Origin: Alphaproteobacteria bacterium
GTDB lineage: Bacteria; Pseudomonadota; Alphaproteobacteria; Sphingomonadales; Emcibacteraceae
Direction: 5' to 3'
NCBI GenBank assembly: GCA_002749135.1
Contig: NVVY01000007.1
Coordinates: 97,102 to 105,695, forward strand
Length of the DNA stretch: 8,594 nt
Below are positions 1 to 6,527 of the stretch, one piece after another. Under the pieces are notes generated by a model that did not search any database, was not told the origin of the DNA, and was given only the letters and a program-made list of their open reading frames with translations. A program made the translations under genes and the position numbers. Within the stretch, counting starts at the first letter, position 1. Each line of letters opens with the position of its first letter.

Positions 1-978
1 AAAGGCAAAATTAATGCGCTCGGCATAAAACCGCAGGGCCAATGCCCGGTCCTCAGGCCTATGCATCAAAGTGTTGATCACCGGCGCCGCCGCAAGGCCA
101 CTGCCAATGGCATAGAAAATACCGTTGCCGGACAGGGGGTCAAGGGCCAGCGAGCTGTCGCCCACCACCAGAAAGTCATCGCCCCCCACAGGCAAAGTCT
201 TATTGGCCGCCGCCGTGCGTACGGAAACCTGATCATCATGTGGTATTGCACCCCGTAACCAGTCCACGGCCTCTGGTAATTGGTCCGTCAGGTCGGTAAA
301 AAATCGGTCCAGCCCGGCTTTTGGCGGCAGTTCGCCCTTTTCACTGCTGACAAATATCTGCAGGATGGCGGTGCCCTTGCCGTCCCTGAGATACCATGCC
401 CAACCCTTGGGAAAAGACGCCACTGATGTCATGGCCCCAAGGTCCGGCGACACATAATAGGATTTCAACAGAGCCGATGTGGCGGGGGCCGAGGTAAAAT
501 CATCGTCCCCTGCCCTCATTTTACGGCCCAGCTTTGCTTCCCGCCCCCGGGCCTCCACCAGAAAGTCTGTGACAGATTCCTGCGGTCCCTCCGGGGTGAC
601 ATAGGAAATATTCCAGCCGTTCGGCCCGCGCACTGCCTGCTCTATACGGCCACGGCGAACCTCAACCCCCTTGTCTTTGGCATCGGCCAGCAAAGCCTGA
701 TCGAATGTCTGGCGGTTGAGGATATATTCCCGGTTCTGGGCCTGAGACACCCCGTTCCAATGGGCCGCCCGCTCCACCATATCGCCCACCGACTCCACCG
801 TCTGGTTAAAACCAAAATGGCGCAAGCTATTGAGGGGGCGGTCCGAAAGCCCCTCCCACGCCGGAAAGGGGCGCGGACGGGTGATAATCATCGCCGGAAT
901 GCCAAGCTTGACCAATTCGCAGGCGGTAAAAACCCCTGCCGGGCCGCCGCCCATAATAATAACCGGATTAATCGCCAT
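1..978 (-). CDS. FAD-dependent oxidoreductase, halogenase/geranylgeranyl-reductase-like (C-terminus cut by window edge)
   Basis: The frame is open from ATG at 978 to the left edge, giving 326 residues with no stop, so the 3' end is missing. A Rossmann FAD-binding motif GGGPAG sits at residues 10-15 right after the start. An EARGR stretch at 142-146 resembles the second FAD-contact motif (usually DxxGR), GWAW lies at 192-195, and GDSSLALDPLSGNG at 273-286 is the late FAD-binding signature of flavin-dependent halogenases, QhpG-type monooxygenases and geranylgeranyl reductases. The halogenase motif WxWxIP is degenerate here (WAWYLR), so halogenation is not supported. The start is favoured by GGGAG six bases upstream of the ATG. 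It is the last visible gene of the leftward set, 106 bases after the RidA-like gene. The substrate is unknown. A role in aromatic or CoA-thioester chemistry is inferred only from its neighbours. Confidence 0.8.
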   Translation of the reverse strand, partial: MAINPVIIMGGGPAGVFTACELVKLGIPAMIITRPRPFPAWEGLSDRPLNSLRHFGFNQTVESVGDMVERAAHWNGVSQAQNREYILNRQTFDQALLADAKDKGVEVRRGRIEQAVRGPNGWNISYVTPEGPQESVTDFLVEARGREAKLGRKMRAGDDDFTSAPATSALLKSYYVSPDLGAMTSVASFPKGWAWYLRDGKGTAILQIFVSSEKGELPPKAGLDRFFTDLTDQLPEAVDWLRGAIPHDDQVSVRTAAANKTLPVGGDDFLVVGDSSLALDPLSGNGIFYAIGSGLAAAPVINTLMHRPEDRALALRFYAERINFAF

Positions 979-1012
979 TTTCTGCTCCCATAATCACATT
1001 GAACTACGCGGG

Positions 1013-1042
1013 ATCATAATGCAATTTCAGCAAAAAGAACAA
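1013..1042 (-). promoter_or_regulatory. Candidate sigma70-like promoter for the FAD oxidoreductase gene
   Basis: In the 106-base gap, read on the minus strand, TTGTTC (1042-1037) is followed after 18 bases by TATGAT (1018-1013). The -10 matches consensus at five of six positions, but the -35 at only three of six. A start about seven bases after the -10 would give a leader of roughly 30 bases before the ATG at 978. No convincing hairpin terminator lies in the gap, so read-through from the kor genes is equally possible. The evidence is motif matching only. Confidence 0.3.
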
Positions 1043-1084
1043 TAACTTCTGGATTTACTGCCCCTGTATTCAAGTCCGTCTGGC

Positions 1085-1471
1085 TTAAACGACCGCCGTG
1101 GCTTCGATTTCCACTTTACCGCCTTCTTCAATCAGACCGGAAATATGAATCAGAGACATGACCGGATAATTTTGGCCCATGACCTCACGGTAAACCGCCC
1201 CGATTTCCTTCTGCTTGTCCAGATATTCCTGCTTGTGGGTCACAAACCATGTCATACGCACAATATGTTCCGCCCCGGCGTCACATTCCTTTAAAATGGC
1301 CAGAATATTCTGCAACGCCTGCCGGACCTGATCCTCTAATTTATCGGATTCAAATTCTTCCCGCGCGTTCCAGCCTACTTGTCCGGCGACAAAAACCATA
1401 TCGCCGCTGGCCTTGATACCATTGGAATAGCCCTTGGGCCGGGGCCAGCTTGGCGGTTGTAAAATTTCCAT
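1085..1471 (-). CDS. RidA/YjgF/UK114-family protein, atypical active site
   Basis: This 128-residue protein has the usual RidA length and fold signatures: GDMVFVAGQVGW near residues 23-34, the helix EDQVRQALQNILAIL at 46-60, MTWFVTH at 73-79, and the C-terminal strand KVEIEATAV at 119-127. Canonical RidA deaminates reactive enamine/imine intermediates such as 2-aminoacrylate, using an arginine in a P-A-R-S motif. Here the aligned residues are P-V-M-S (103-106), so that arginine is a methionine and ordinary 2-imino acid deaminase activity is doubtful. The ATG lies two bases after the korB stop, with GAGG inside the end of korB as ribosome site, which suggests translational coupling to korAB. 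Homologues without the arginine have other or unknown roles, including in aromatic-compound clusters. Family assignment is firm; function is unknown. Confidence 0.85.
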   Translation of the reverse strand: MEILQPPSWPRPKGYSNGIKASGDMVFVAGQVGWNAREEFESDKLEDQVRQALQNILAILKECDAGAEHIVRMTWFVTHKQEYLDKQKEIGAVYREVMGQNYPVMSLIHISGLIEEGGKVEIEATAVV

Positions 1472-1473
1472 TT

Positions 1474-2307
1474 CTATACCTCGAATTGTTTCTGAATTTC
1501 CATAATATCACCCTTTTCCTCGCCGCAGGAAAAACGGTAAGGCTCCCGGTGGCCCCGGTAAAGAACGCCGGTATTAAAGCCGTCATCGGACATGAGCCGC
1601 CGGGCGGCGCGGGCCGGATCATCGGTTTCATTAACCACCGCCTTATGCACCTGTTCTTTCCAGATCTTCTGGTCCGGACGGAAGGTTACGCAAGGGCTTA
1701 ATATCTGAACGAAGGAGAAACCGGGATGCACAATGGCGTCGGCAATTATGCTCGCCGTCCCCTTCACATCACCGGAAAAGGTCCGGGCAATGAAATTGGC
1801 CCCGGATGCCAGCGCAATCACCAGCGGATGAAAAGGCGACAAGCCCGTCCCCCCCGGTGATAAAGCGCTGTCCCATTCAGGATCAGTGGTCGGTGAGGGC
1901 TGACCCTTGGTCATCCCGTAAACTTCATTATCCATCACGATATAGGTCATATCCGTATTGCGCCGACACGCATGAAGGAAATGGTTGCCGCCGATAGAAA
2001 AGCCGTCGCCGTCACCGCCTGCGGCCACGACAGTAAGCTCTGGCCGCGCCACCTTGACCCCGGTTGCCACTGCCAGACCCCGGCCATGAATGGAATGAAA
2101 GCCATATGTATTGGTATAGGCCGGAATGCGCGATGAACAGCCAATGCCTGAGATAACCGCGATATTTTCCGGCTCAAGTTTCAGCTTGGCAAAGGCCTGT
2201 GTCACTGACAGCAACACATGATAATCACCGCAACCCGGACACCATACCGGTTTCAGGCTGGACTTGTAGTCACTGGCTTTTAATTTCTTTGGTGCTAACT
2301 CGTTCAT
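1474..2307 (-). CDS. korB: 2-oxoglutarate:ferredoxin oxidoreductase, beta (TPP/Fe-S) subunit KorB
   Basis: This 277-residue subunit carries thiamine diphosphate and one [4Fe-4S] cluster of the enzyme that converts 2-oxoglutarate and CoA to succinyl-CoA, CO2 and reduced ferredoxin. CPGCG (Cys23, Cys26), Cys57 in GIGCSS and Cys206 in SPCVTF are the four cluster ligands expected for the family. The TPP motif starts at GDGDGF (98-103) and ends at the DN of MDNEVYGMTKGQ (Asn127). The N-terminus ahead of KPVWCPGCGDYH is short, as in other KorB proteins. The start codon overlaps the korA stop by four bases (ATGA), with GGAG six bases upstream, indicating coupled translation. In Thauera aromatica this enzyme supplies ferredoxin electrons to benzoyl-CoA reductase; the divergent bcr genes here support the same role. 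A related 2-oxoacid specificity cannot be excluded from motifs alone. Confidence 0.93.
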   Translation of the reverse strand: MNELAPKKLKASDYKSSLKPVWCPGCGDYHVLLSVTQAFAKLKLEPENIAVISGIGCSSRIPAYTNTYGFHSIHGRGLAVATGVKVARPELTVVAAGGDGDGFSIGGNHFLHACRRNTDMTYIVMDNEVYGMTKGQPSPTTDPEWDSALSPGGTGLSPFHPLVIALASGANFIARTFSGDVKGTASIIADAIVHPGFSFVQILSPCVTFRPDQKIWKEQVHKAVVNETDDPARAARRLMSDDGFNTGVLYRGHREPYRFSCGEEKGDIMEIQKQFEV

Positions 2308-4043
2308 TGGTCTCTCCAGTTTTTAATAGTGTCAACAATTTCACCCGGCCTGATAATCAATGGCCCCGGTCGCCGGAAGGATTTGACCTCACCGGGCATA
2401 TCGTAATTGGCCCTGAGCAGTTTCAGGAATTGGCCGGAATGGCTCTGTTCCACCACCAGAATGCGCTTGGCGCCCTTCACGGCCTCATCAAAGTAATCCG
2501 GTAACGCCGGGGACAACAGACGCATAGCCACCAGCTTACAGGGCACACCCTCCGCCCGCAGGCGTTCAATTCCTTCCCGCACCGCGTTGGTGGTAGACCC
2601 CCATGTGAGGACCACAAGTTCGCTGTCCGCATCGCCCTCCACATCGGCCCAATGGTCGCCGTAATTAAATTCCGCGACTTTGCGGTCCCGCTTGTCCATC
2701 TGGTCCCGATGGTCCTCCATCAGGGTAGACGGCAGGCCTTTGGGATTATGCTCCAGCCCGTCGGCGGTATATTGCCCGCCCGGTGTGCCCGGCAGGGTCA
2801 TAGGCGATACCCCGTCCGCCGTCACCGCATAACGTCTGTAATCTTCTGTGGGGGCTTCCTCCACAAGGCGCTGGGCTATGAAGGAAATATTGGCCGGTGG
2901 GTCAATGATGGTGCTGGCCTGTCCCATGAATTGGTCAGACAGCACAATGACCGCTGTCTGCATGGCCTCAGCCAGATGGACGCTCCACTGTGTAGTAAAA
3001 ATACAATCCTCTACCGAGGTCGCCGCCGTCACCACATGGGGCGCATCCCCGTGCAGGCCGTAAACTGCAATATTCAGATCAGTCTGTTCCGACTTGGTCG
3101 GCACGCCCGTAGATGGCCCGCCGCGCATCACATTAACAATCACCACCGGTGTTTCCGATGATACCGCAAGGCCAATGCCTTCCATCATCAGGGACAGCCC
3201 CGGGCCAGAAGTGGCTGTCAAGGATGGCCGCCCGCCAAATGACGCACCAATGGCCATATTGATCGACGCCAGTTCATCCTCGGCCTGTACCAGTGTCCCG
3301 CCCATTTTAGGCAGATTCGGTGACATCCATTCCAATACCTCGGTCGCCGGGGTAATGGGATAGGCGGCAACAAAACGGATGCCGCCGCGCAAAGCACCGA
3401 AACCAGCGGCCTGATTACCGCTAATCAGCCAACGGCCCGTACCATCCCCCACCGCATCGGATACGGTGACCGGGGAAGTTAGTTCCGCCGCCGCTTTATA
3501 ACCCGCGCTGACCGCCTGCCGGCTCGCCAATACCGCCGCATCTCCTTTTTTGCCCAGCTTCTTGGCAATGATCTTGTTGATGGGTTCTTCGGGCAGACCA
3601 ATCAGGGACGCCACAAGGCCAAGAATCACCATGTTAGGTCGCCCCCCGGCCACAGCATTGGCCAGTTCCCCGATGGGGACTTCCACAATTCGCGCGCCGG
3701 ACGCCGCCAGAATTTCCGGCACTTCCCCGGTTTCAGGATCGGTGATGATCAGGCTTTGCGGACCAAGAGGGACCTCTGCGGCAAAGCGTTCGGCACCCTT
3801 CCAGTCCACTGCCACCAGAATATCAAAGCGATCATCCACACAATGCACCGGCTTTGCCGACAGCCGCACCAGAGCCGCCGCCTCACCGCCGCGAATCTGC
3901 GGACCGACCGTGCGGGTCATCAAACCGTACAGCCCGGCCTTGGTCGCCGCCTCCAATAACATATTGCCGGACGTCATCACGCCCGCACCGCCACTGCCGA
4001 CCATGGCAACGGACACAGATGTATTATTATTGTCTTCACTCAT
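2304..4043 (-). CDS. korA: 2-oxoglutarate:ferredoxin oxidoreductase, fused gamma-alpha subunit KorA
   Basis: The 579 residues show the fused architecture typical of KorA. The N-terminal gamma domain (about 10-185) has VGSGGAGV at 15-22 and RTVGPQIRGGEAAALVRLS at 44-62. The alpha domain follows from about 205, with GNQAAGFGALRGG (209-221) and AYPITPATEVLEWM (227-240), the pyrimidine-side TPP-binding region. MRGGPSTGVPTKSEQTDLN (306-324) is the conserved CoA/substrate loop of this family, and WGSTTNAVREGIERL (481-495) opens the C-terminal domain. No ferredoxin-like delta domain is fused. The start at 4043 is supported by AAAGGAA upstream. The gene is first in the leftward set and faces oah across a 200-base control region. 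Together with KorB it makes the two-subunit enzyme known in Thauera. I see no korC-like flavin/NADP subunit next to it. Confidence 0.93.
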   Translation of the reverse strand: MSEDNNNTSVSVAMVGSGGAGVMTSGNMLLEAATKAGLYGLMTRTVGPQIRGGEAAALVRLSAKPVHCVDDRFDILVAVDWKGAERFAAEVPLGPQSLIITDPETGEVPEILAASGARIVEVPIGELANAVAGGRPNMVILGLVASLIGLPEEPINKIIAKKLGKKGDAAVLASRQAVSAGYKAAAELTSPVTVSDAVGDGTGRWLISGNQAAGFGALRGGIRFVAAYPITPATEVLEWMSPNLPKMGGTLVQAEDELASINMAIGASFGGRPSLTATSGPGLSLMMEGIGLAVSSETPVVIVNVMRGGPSTGVPTKSEQTDLNIAVYGLHGDAPHVVTAATSVEDCIFTTQWSVHLAEAMQTAVIVLSDQFMGQASTIIDPPANISFIAQRLVEEAPTEDYRRYAVTADGVSPMTLPGTPGGQYTADGLEHNPKGLPSTLMEDHRDQMDKRDRKVAEFNYGDHWADVEGDADSELVVLTWGSTTNAVREGIERLRAEGVPCKLVAMRLLSPALPDYFDEAVKGAKRILVVEQSHSGQFLKLLRANYDMPGEVKSFRRPGPLIIRPGEIVDTIKNWRDQ

Positions 4044-4125
4044 ATCTTTTTTCCTTTCTCAACCAGATGCCCGATGAATTGAGATTTGCATAAAAAAATT
4101 ATTTATCTATTCGGGCCTTGACCTT

Positions 4126-4151
4126 TAATTAGGTATTGTGGTACTTAATTA
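4126..4151. repeat. Imperfect inverted repeat, candidate operator
   Basis: The left arm TAATTAGGTA (4126-4135) and right arm TACTTAATTA (4142-4151) are reverse complements at nine of ten positions, separated by TTGTGG. The AT-rich, operator-sized element lies nearly midway between the korA and oah starts. It is not followed by a T-run typical of a terminator and lies between divergent genes, so an operator is more likely than a terminator. Aromatic-degradation loci often use MarR-, TetR- or Crp/Fnr-type regulators that bind such palindromes, but I do not recognise this one as a known site. Confidence 0.5.
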
Positions 4152-4228
4152 CTACTTTAATGAGTCTTTGCCTCTCCGTCAACCATAGAAACGGATAAAA
4201 TGTGAGAGGCGGATTTGACAACGGAATG

Positions 4229-4234
4229 AAGGAG
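4229..4234 (+). promoter_or_regulatory. Ribosome binding site that sets the oah start
   Basis: A full AAGGAG lies nine bases before the ATG at 4244. Earlier in-frame starts exist (GTG at 4202, ATG at 4226), but neither has a comparable site, and the AAGGAG would lie inside the coding sequence if they were used. The ATG at 4244 is therefore preferred. Confidence 0.8.
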
Positions 4235-4243
4235 CCCATTGAT

Positions 4244-5356
4244 ATGTTACCAATCGACCTGGTCAACCATAATCTGGTAAGCGAGATAGATACGCCGGGG
4301 GTTCTCATCGAAAAACGCCCCGCCAAGACCCCGGATGGGGACGTCGTCGACGGGCTATATAACTATTGGATCATTCTGGATAACCCAAGCCAGTATAATT
4401 CCTATACCACTGATATGGTCAAGGCGGTGATTTTGGCTTTCCGTGAGGCCAGCAATGCCCGCGATGTGGTTGCGGTCGTCTTTACCGGTTCCGGGGACAA
4501 GGCTTTCTGTACTGGCGGCAACACCAAGGAATACGCCGAATATTATGCCGGAAACCCGCAGGAATACCGCCAGTATATGCGCCTGTTCAATGATATGGTC
4601 TCCGCGATTCTGGGCTGTGACAAGCCTGTGATCTGCCGGGTGAATGGCATGCGCATTGGCGGCGGACAGGAAATCGGCATGGCATGCGATTTCTCCATCA
4701 CCCACGATCTGGCAAAATTCGGACAGGCCGGGCCGAAACATGGTTCCGCCCCCATCGGCGGTGCCACCGACTTCCTGCCCATTATGATCGGTTGCGAACA
4801 GGCTATGGTTTCCGGCACCCTGTGCGAGCCATGGTCCGCCCATAAGGCCTACCGTATGGGCATCGTGGCCGATATTGTTCCGGCACTGAAAGTGGACGGA
4901 GAATTTATCGCCAACCCAACTGTCATCACCGATCAATATATAGACGGGTTTGGCAAGATCATTCTGGGCGAAAGCAAAAGCGGTGACGCGTTGGCCGAAG
5001 GGAAAACCACCCTGAAATCCGGCGAAGTTGACCTGAGTCTGCTGGATGCCAAGGTTGAGGAATTTTGCGCAAAATTTGTTGGTACCTTCCCCGACTGCAT
5101 GACCAAAACCCTTGAAGAATTACGCAAGCCGAAAATTAACGCCTGGAATGCCAATAAGGAAAATTCCCGCGCATGGCTTGCCCTGAATATGATGACGGAG
5201 GCCCGCGCGGGTTTTCGTGCCTTTAACGAACCCGTGGGGCGTGACCGCGAAATTGATTTCGTCGCCCTGCGTCAGGCATTAGCCGCCGGACAACCCTGGA
5301 CTGATGCGTTCACGGAAAGCCTGATGCCTGCGGCAAGAGCAACTAAGGAGACTTGA
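4244..5356 (+). CDS. oah: 6-oxocyclohex-1-ene-1-carbonyl-CoA hydrolase (ring-opening hydrolase)
   Basis: This 370-residue protein of the crotonase superfamily matches the Oah/BamA family in size and motifs. The enzyme adds water to 6-oxocyclohex-1-ene-1-carbonyl-CoA and cleaves the ring carbon-carbon bond, giving 3-hydroxypimelyl-CoA, the first open-chain product of the benzoyl-CoA pathway. Visible signatures are GVLIEKRPAKTPDG (19-32), FCTGGNTKEYAEYYAGNP (88-105) including the first oxyanion-hole region, NGMRIGGGQEIGMACDF (134-150) at the second, and GQAGPKHGSAPIGGATDF (160-177). It is longer than ordinary enoyl-CoA hydratases, with the extended C-terminal half typical of this family. It is the first gene of the rightward set and ends three bases before bcrC, with the bcrC ribosome site inside its last codons. 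In Thauera, dch and had precede oah; here they are absent upstream. Confidence 0.93.
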   Translation: MLPIDLVNHNLVSEIDTPGVLIEKRPAKTPDGDVVDGLYNYWIILDNPSQYNSYTTDMVKAVILAFREASNARDVVAVVFTGSGDKAFCTGGNTKEYAEYYAGNPQEYRQYMRLFNDMVSAILGCDKPVICRVNGMRIGGGQEIGMACDFSITHDLAKFGQAGPKHGSAPIGGATDFLPIMIGCEQAMVSGTLCEPWSAHKAYRMGIVADIVPALKVDGEFIANPTVITDQYIDGFGKIILGESKSGDALAEGKTTLKSGEVDLSLLDAKVEEFCAKFVGTFPDCMTKTLEELRKPKINAWNANKENSRAWLALNMMTEARAGFRAFNEPVGRDREIDFVALRQALAAGQPWTDAFTESLMPAARATKET

Positions 5357-5359
5357 GAC

Positions 5360-6523
5360 ATGGCTACCAGAGAAGAAATAATTGACCGCTGTCAGGCCCT
5401 CTATGACGATCTGAGCTTTACGGCAGCCCGCGAATGGAAAGACGCCAAAAAAGGCCGTCATGTCATTGGCTTCATGCCCATGTATGTCCCGCGTGAGATC
5501 ATCCATGCGGCGGGCATGTTGCCCCTTGGCATTCTTGGCGGCGGCGATCAGCTGGAAGTTATTCAGGGCGATGCCTATTACCAGAGCTATATCTGCCGTA
5601 TTCCCCGCTCCACCATTGAGCTTTTGCTCACCGACCGGCTGGATTTTGTCGATGGCATGCTGTTCCCCAGCATTTGCGATGTGATCCGCAATCTGTCCGG
5701 CATGTGGAAACTGTTACGCCCTGATGTCTATTCCCATTATTTCGACGTACCGCAGAACTACATGAAAGAAGTTGGCGGCGAATTCTATATGCATGAGCTG
5801 AATGTTCTAAGGCATGATCTGGAAAAAATCGGCGGTGTCACCATTACCGAAGATAACCTGAGAAATTCCATTGCAGTTTATAATGAAAGCCGCAGATTAA
5901 CCCGTGAGCTATATAAATTCCGCTCAGACAAGCCATGGCTGGCCCCGTCTTCCGAAGTTTACCTCATTAACCGCGCCGGCATGTTGATCCCGGTGGAAGA
6001 CCACAACCAACTGATCAAGGACTATATCGAAGCCGCATCAGCGGAAGATCGTCCGAAACGGGATAACAGCCGTGTGGTAATTTCCGGTTCCTTCTGTGAG
6101 CAACCGCCGCTCAACCTGATCAAATCCATTGAAATGTCAGGCTGTTATGTGGTGGATGATGATTATATGCTGGTCAATCGCTGGTTTACCAAAGAAGTTC
6201 CCACAGACGGCGATCCTATTCAGGCCCTGTCCTATACCTTCCTTGAAGCATCGGTCAAAATGCCGTCCTGCTTTGAGCCGAATGAGGATATCAAAGGTCT
6301 GTTCCTGGTGGATACCGTTAAAGAGAATAACGCGGAAGGCGTGATTTTCGCCGCAACCAGCTTTTGCGATCCCGCCCTGCTGGAACGGCCCATCCTTCAG
6401 GACGTGCTGAATGATGCGGACATTCCACACATCAGCTTCAAATATGCTGAAAACACCGGACAGATGCAGCCCATTCGTGAACAGGCTGGCACCTTTGCCG
6501 ATTCGATCAAACTCTGGAGTTAA
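5360..6523 (+). CDS. bcrC: Benzoyl-CoA reductase (class I, ATP-dependent), subunit C
   Basis: This 387-residue member of the HgdB/BcrC (2-hydroxyacyl-CoA dehydratase-like) family is one of the two Fe-S subunits that bind benzoyl-CoA and reduce its ring. Motifs include GFMPMYVPREIIHAAGMLP (37-55), DAYYQSYICRIPRS (71-84), LFPSICDVIRNLSGMWK (101-117), SGSFCEQPP (242-250), FAATSFCDPALLERP (330-344) and the C-terminal ENTGQMQPIREQAGTFADS (364-382). Seven cysteines are present (11, 79, 106, 246, 262, 304, 336); those at 79, 106 and 336 lie in the motifs expected to hold the cluster. AAGGAG (5345-5350) sits nine bases before the ATG, overlapping the end of oah. The order oah-bcrC-bcrB-bcrA is that of the Thauera-type enzyme (BadDEFG in Rhodopseudomonas). 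A methyl- or hydroxybenzoyl-CoA-specific variant cannot be ruled out by reading. Confidence 0.93.
   Translation: MATREEIIDRCQALYDDLSFTAAREWKDAKKGRHVIGFMPMYVPREIIHAAGMLPLGILGGGDQLEVIQGDAYYQSYICRIPRSTIELLLTDRLDFVDGMLFPSICDVIRNLSGMWKLLRPDVYSHYFDVPQNYMKEVGGEFYMHELNVLRHDLEKIGGVTITEDNLRNSIAVYNESRRLTRELYKFRSDKPWLAPSSEVYLINRAGMLIPVEDHNQLIKDYIEAASAEDRPKRDNSRVVISGSFCEQPPLNLIKSIEMSGCYVVDDDYMLVNRWFTKEVPTDGDPIQALSYTFLEASVKMPSCFEPNEDIKGLFLVDTVKENNAEGVIFAATSFCDPALLERPILQDVLNDADIPHISFKYAENTGQMQPIREQAGTFADSIKLWS
6516..6519 (+). promoter_or_regulatory. Ribosome binding site that sets the bcrB start
   Basis: GGAG lies within the last codons of bcrC, eight bases before the ATG at 6528. The reading frame is open further upstream to an ATG at 6411, but that stretch lies wholly inside bcrC, and the protein begins to look like BcrB (MSAQLRKPSTDV) only from 6528. 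Confidence 0.75.
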
Positions 6524-6527
6524 TATT

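Larger units (their letters stand above)
4044..4243. promoter_or_regulatory. Shared divergent control region between korA and oah
   Basis: These 200 bases separate two outward-facing gene sets and are clearly AT-richer than the flanking genes, especially 4081-4160. They contain the ribosome sites of both first genes, a 26-base imperfect palindrome (4126-4151), and a TTGACC (4118-4123) that could be a -35 element but has no good -10 at standard spacing. Towards oah, TAAAAT at 4196-4201 matches the -10 consensus at five of six positions and would give a leader of about 36 bases; no good -35 lies 16-18 bases upstream, which would fit an activator-dependent promoter. I could not assign a convincing korA promoter. 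Divergent control of both sets by one regulator is inference; no regulator gene lies in the window. Confidence 0.6.

Noticed and set aside
979..1084. Rho-independent terminator or small gene between the RidA-like and FAD genes
   Set aside because: No stable GC-rich hairpin followed by a T-run was seen on the minus strand, and no frame with a ribosome site fits in 106 bases.
3550..4077. Long open frame (175 codons) on the plus strand opposite korA, and similar frames opposite korB, oah and bcrB
   Set aside because: They lie antisense to or inside well-supported conserved genes, show low-complexity Arg/Pro/Ser-rich composition, and have no recognisable domain; they reflect base composition.
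4087..4090. TGCA motif as a BzdR/BoxR-type operator
   Set aside because: Only one copy is seen in the control region, without the spaced repeat such regulators are described to need.
4076..4095. Possible Fnr-type site around TTGAGATTTGCATAA
   Set aside because: The right half does not match ATCAA, so the symmetry expected of an Fnr/AadR site is missing.
4202..4243. Upstream starts for oah (GTG 4202, ATG 4226)
   Set aside because: Both would add residues with no family support and place the strong AAGGAG inside the coding region; the ATG at 4244 has ideal spacing.
6411..6527. Upstream extension of bcrB from ATG 6411
   Set aside because: It would overlap bcrC by more than 100 bases, and the added residues do not resemble BcrB; the ATG at 6528 has its own GGAG.
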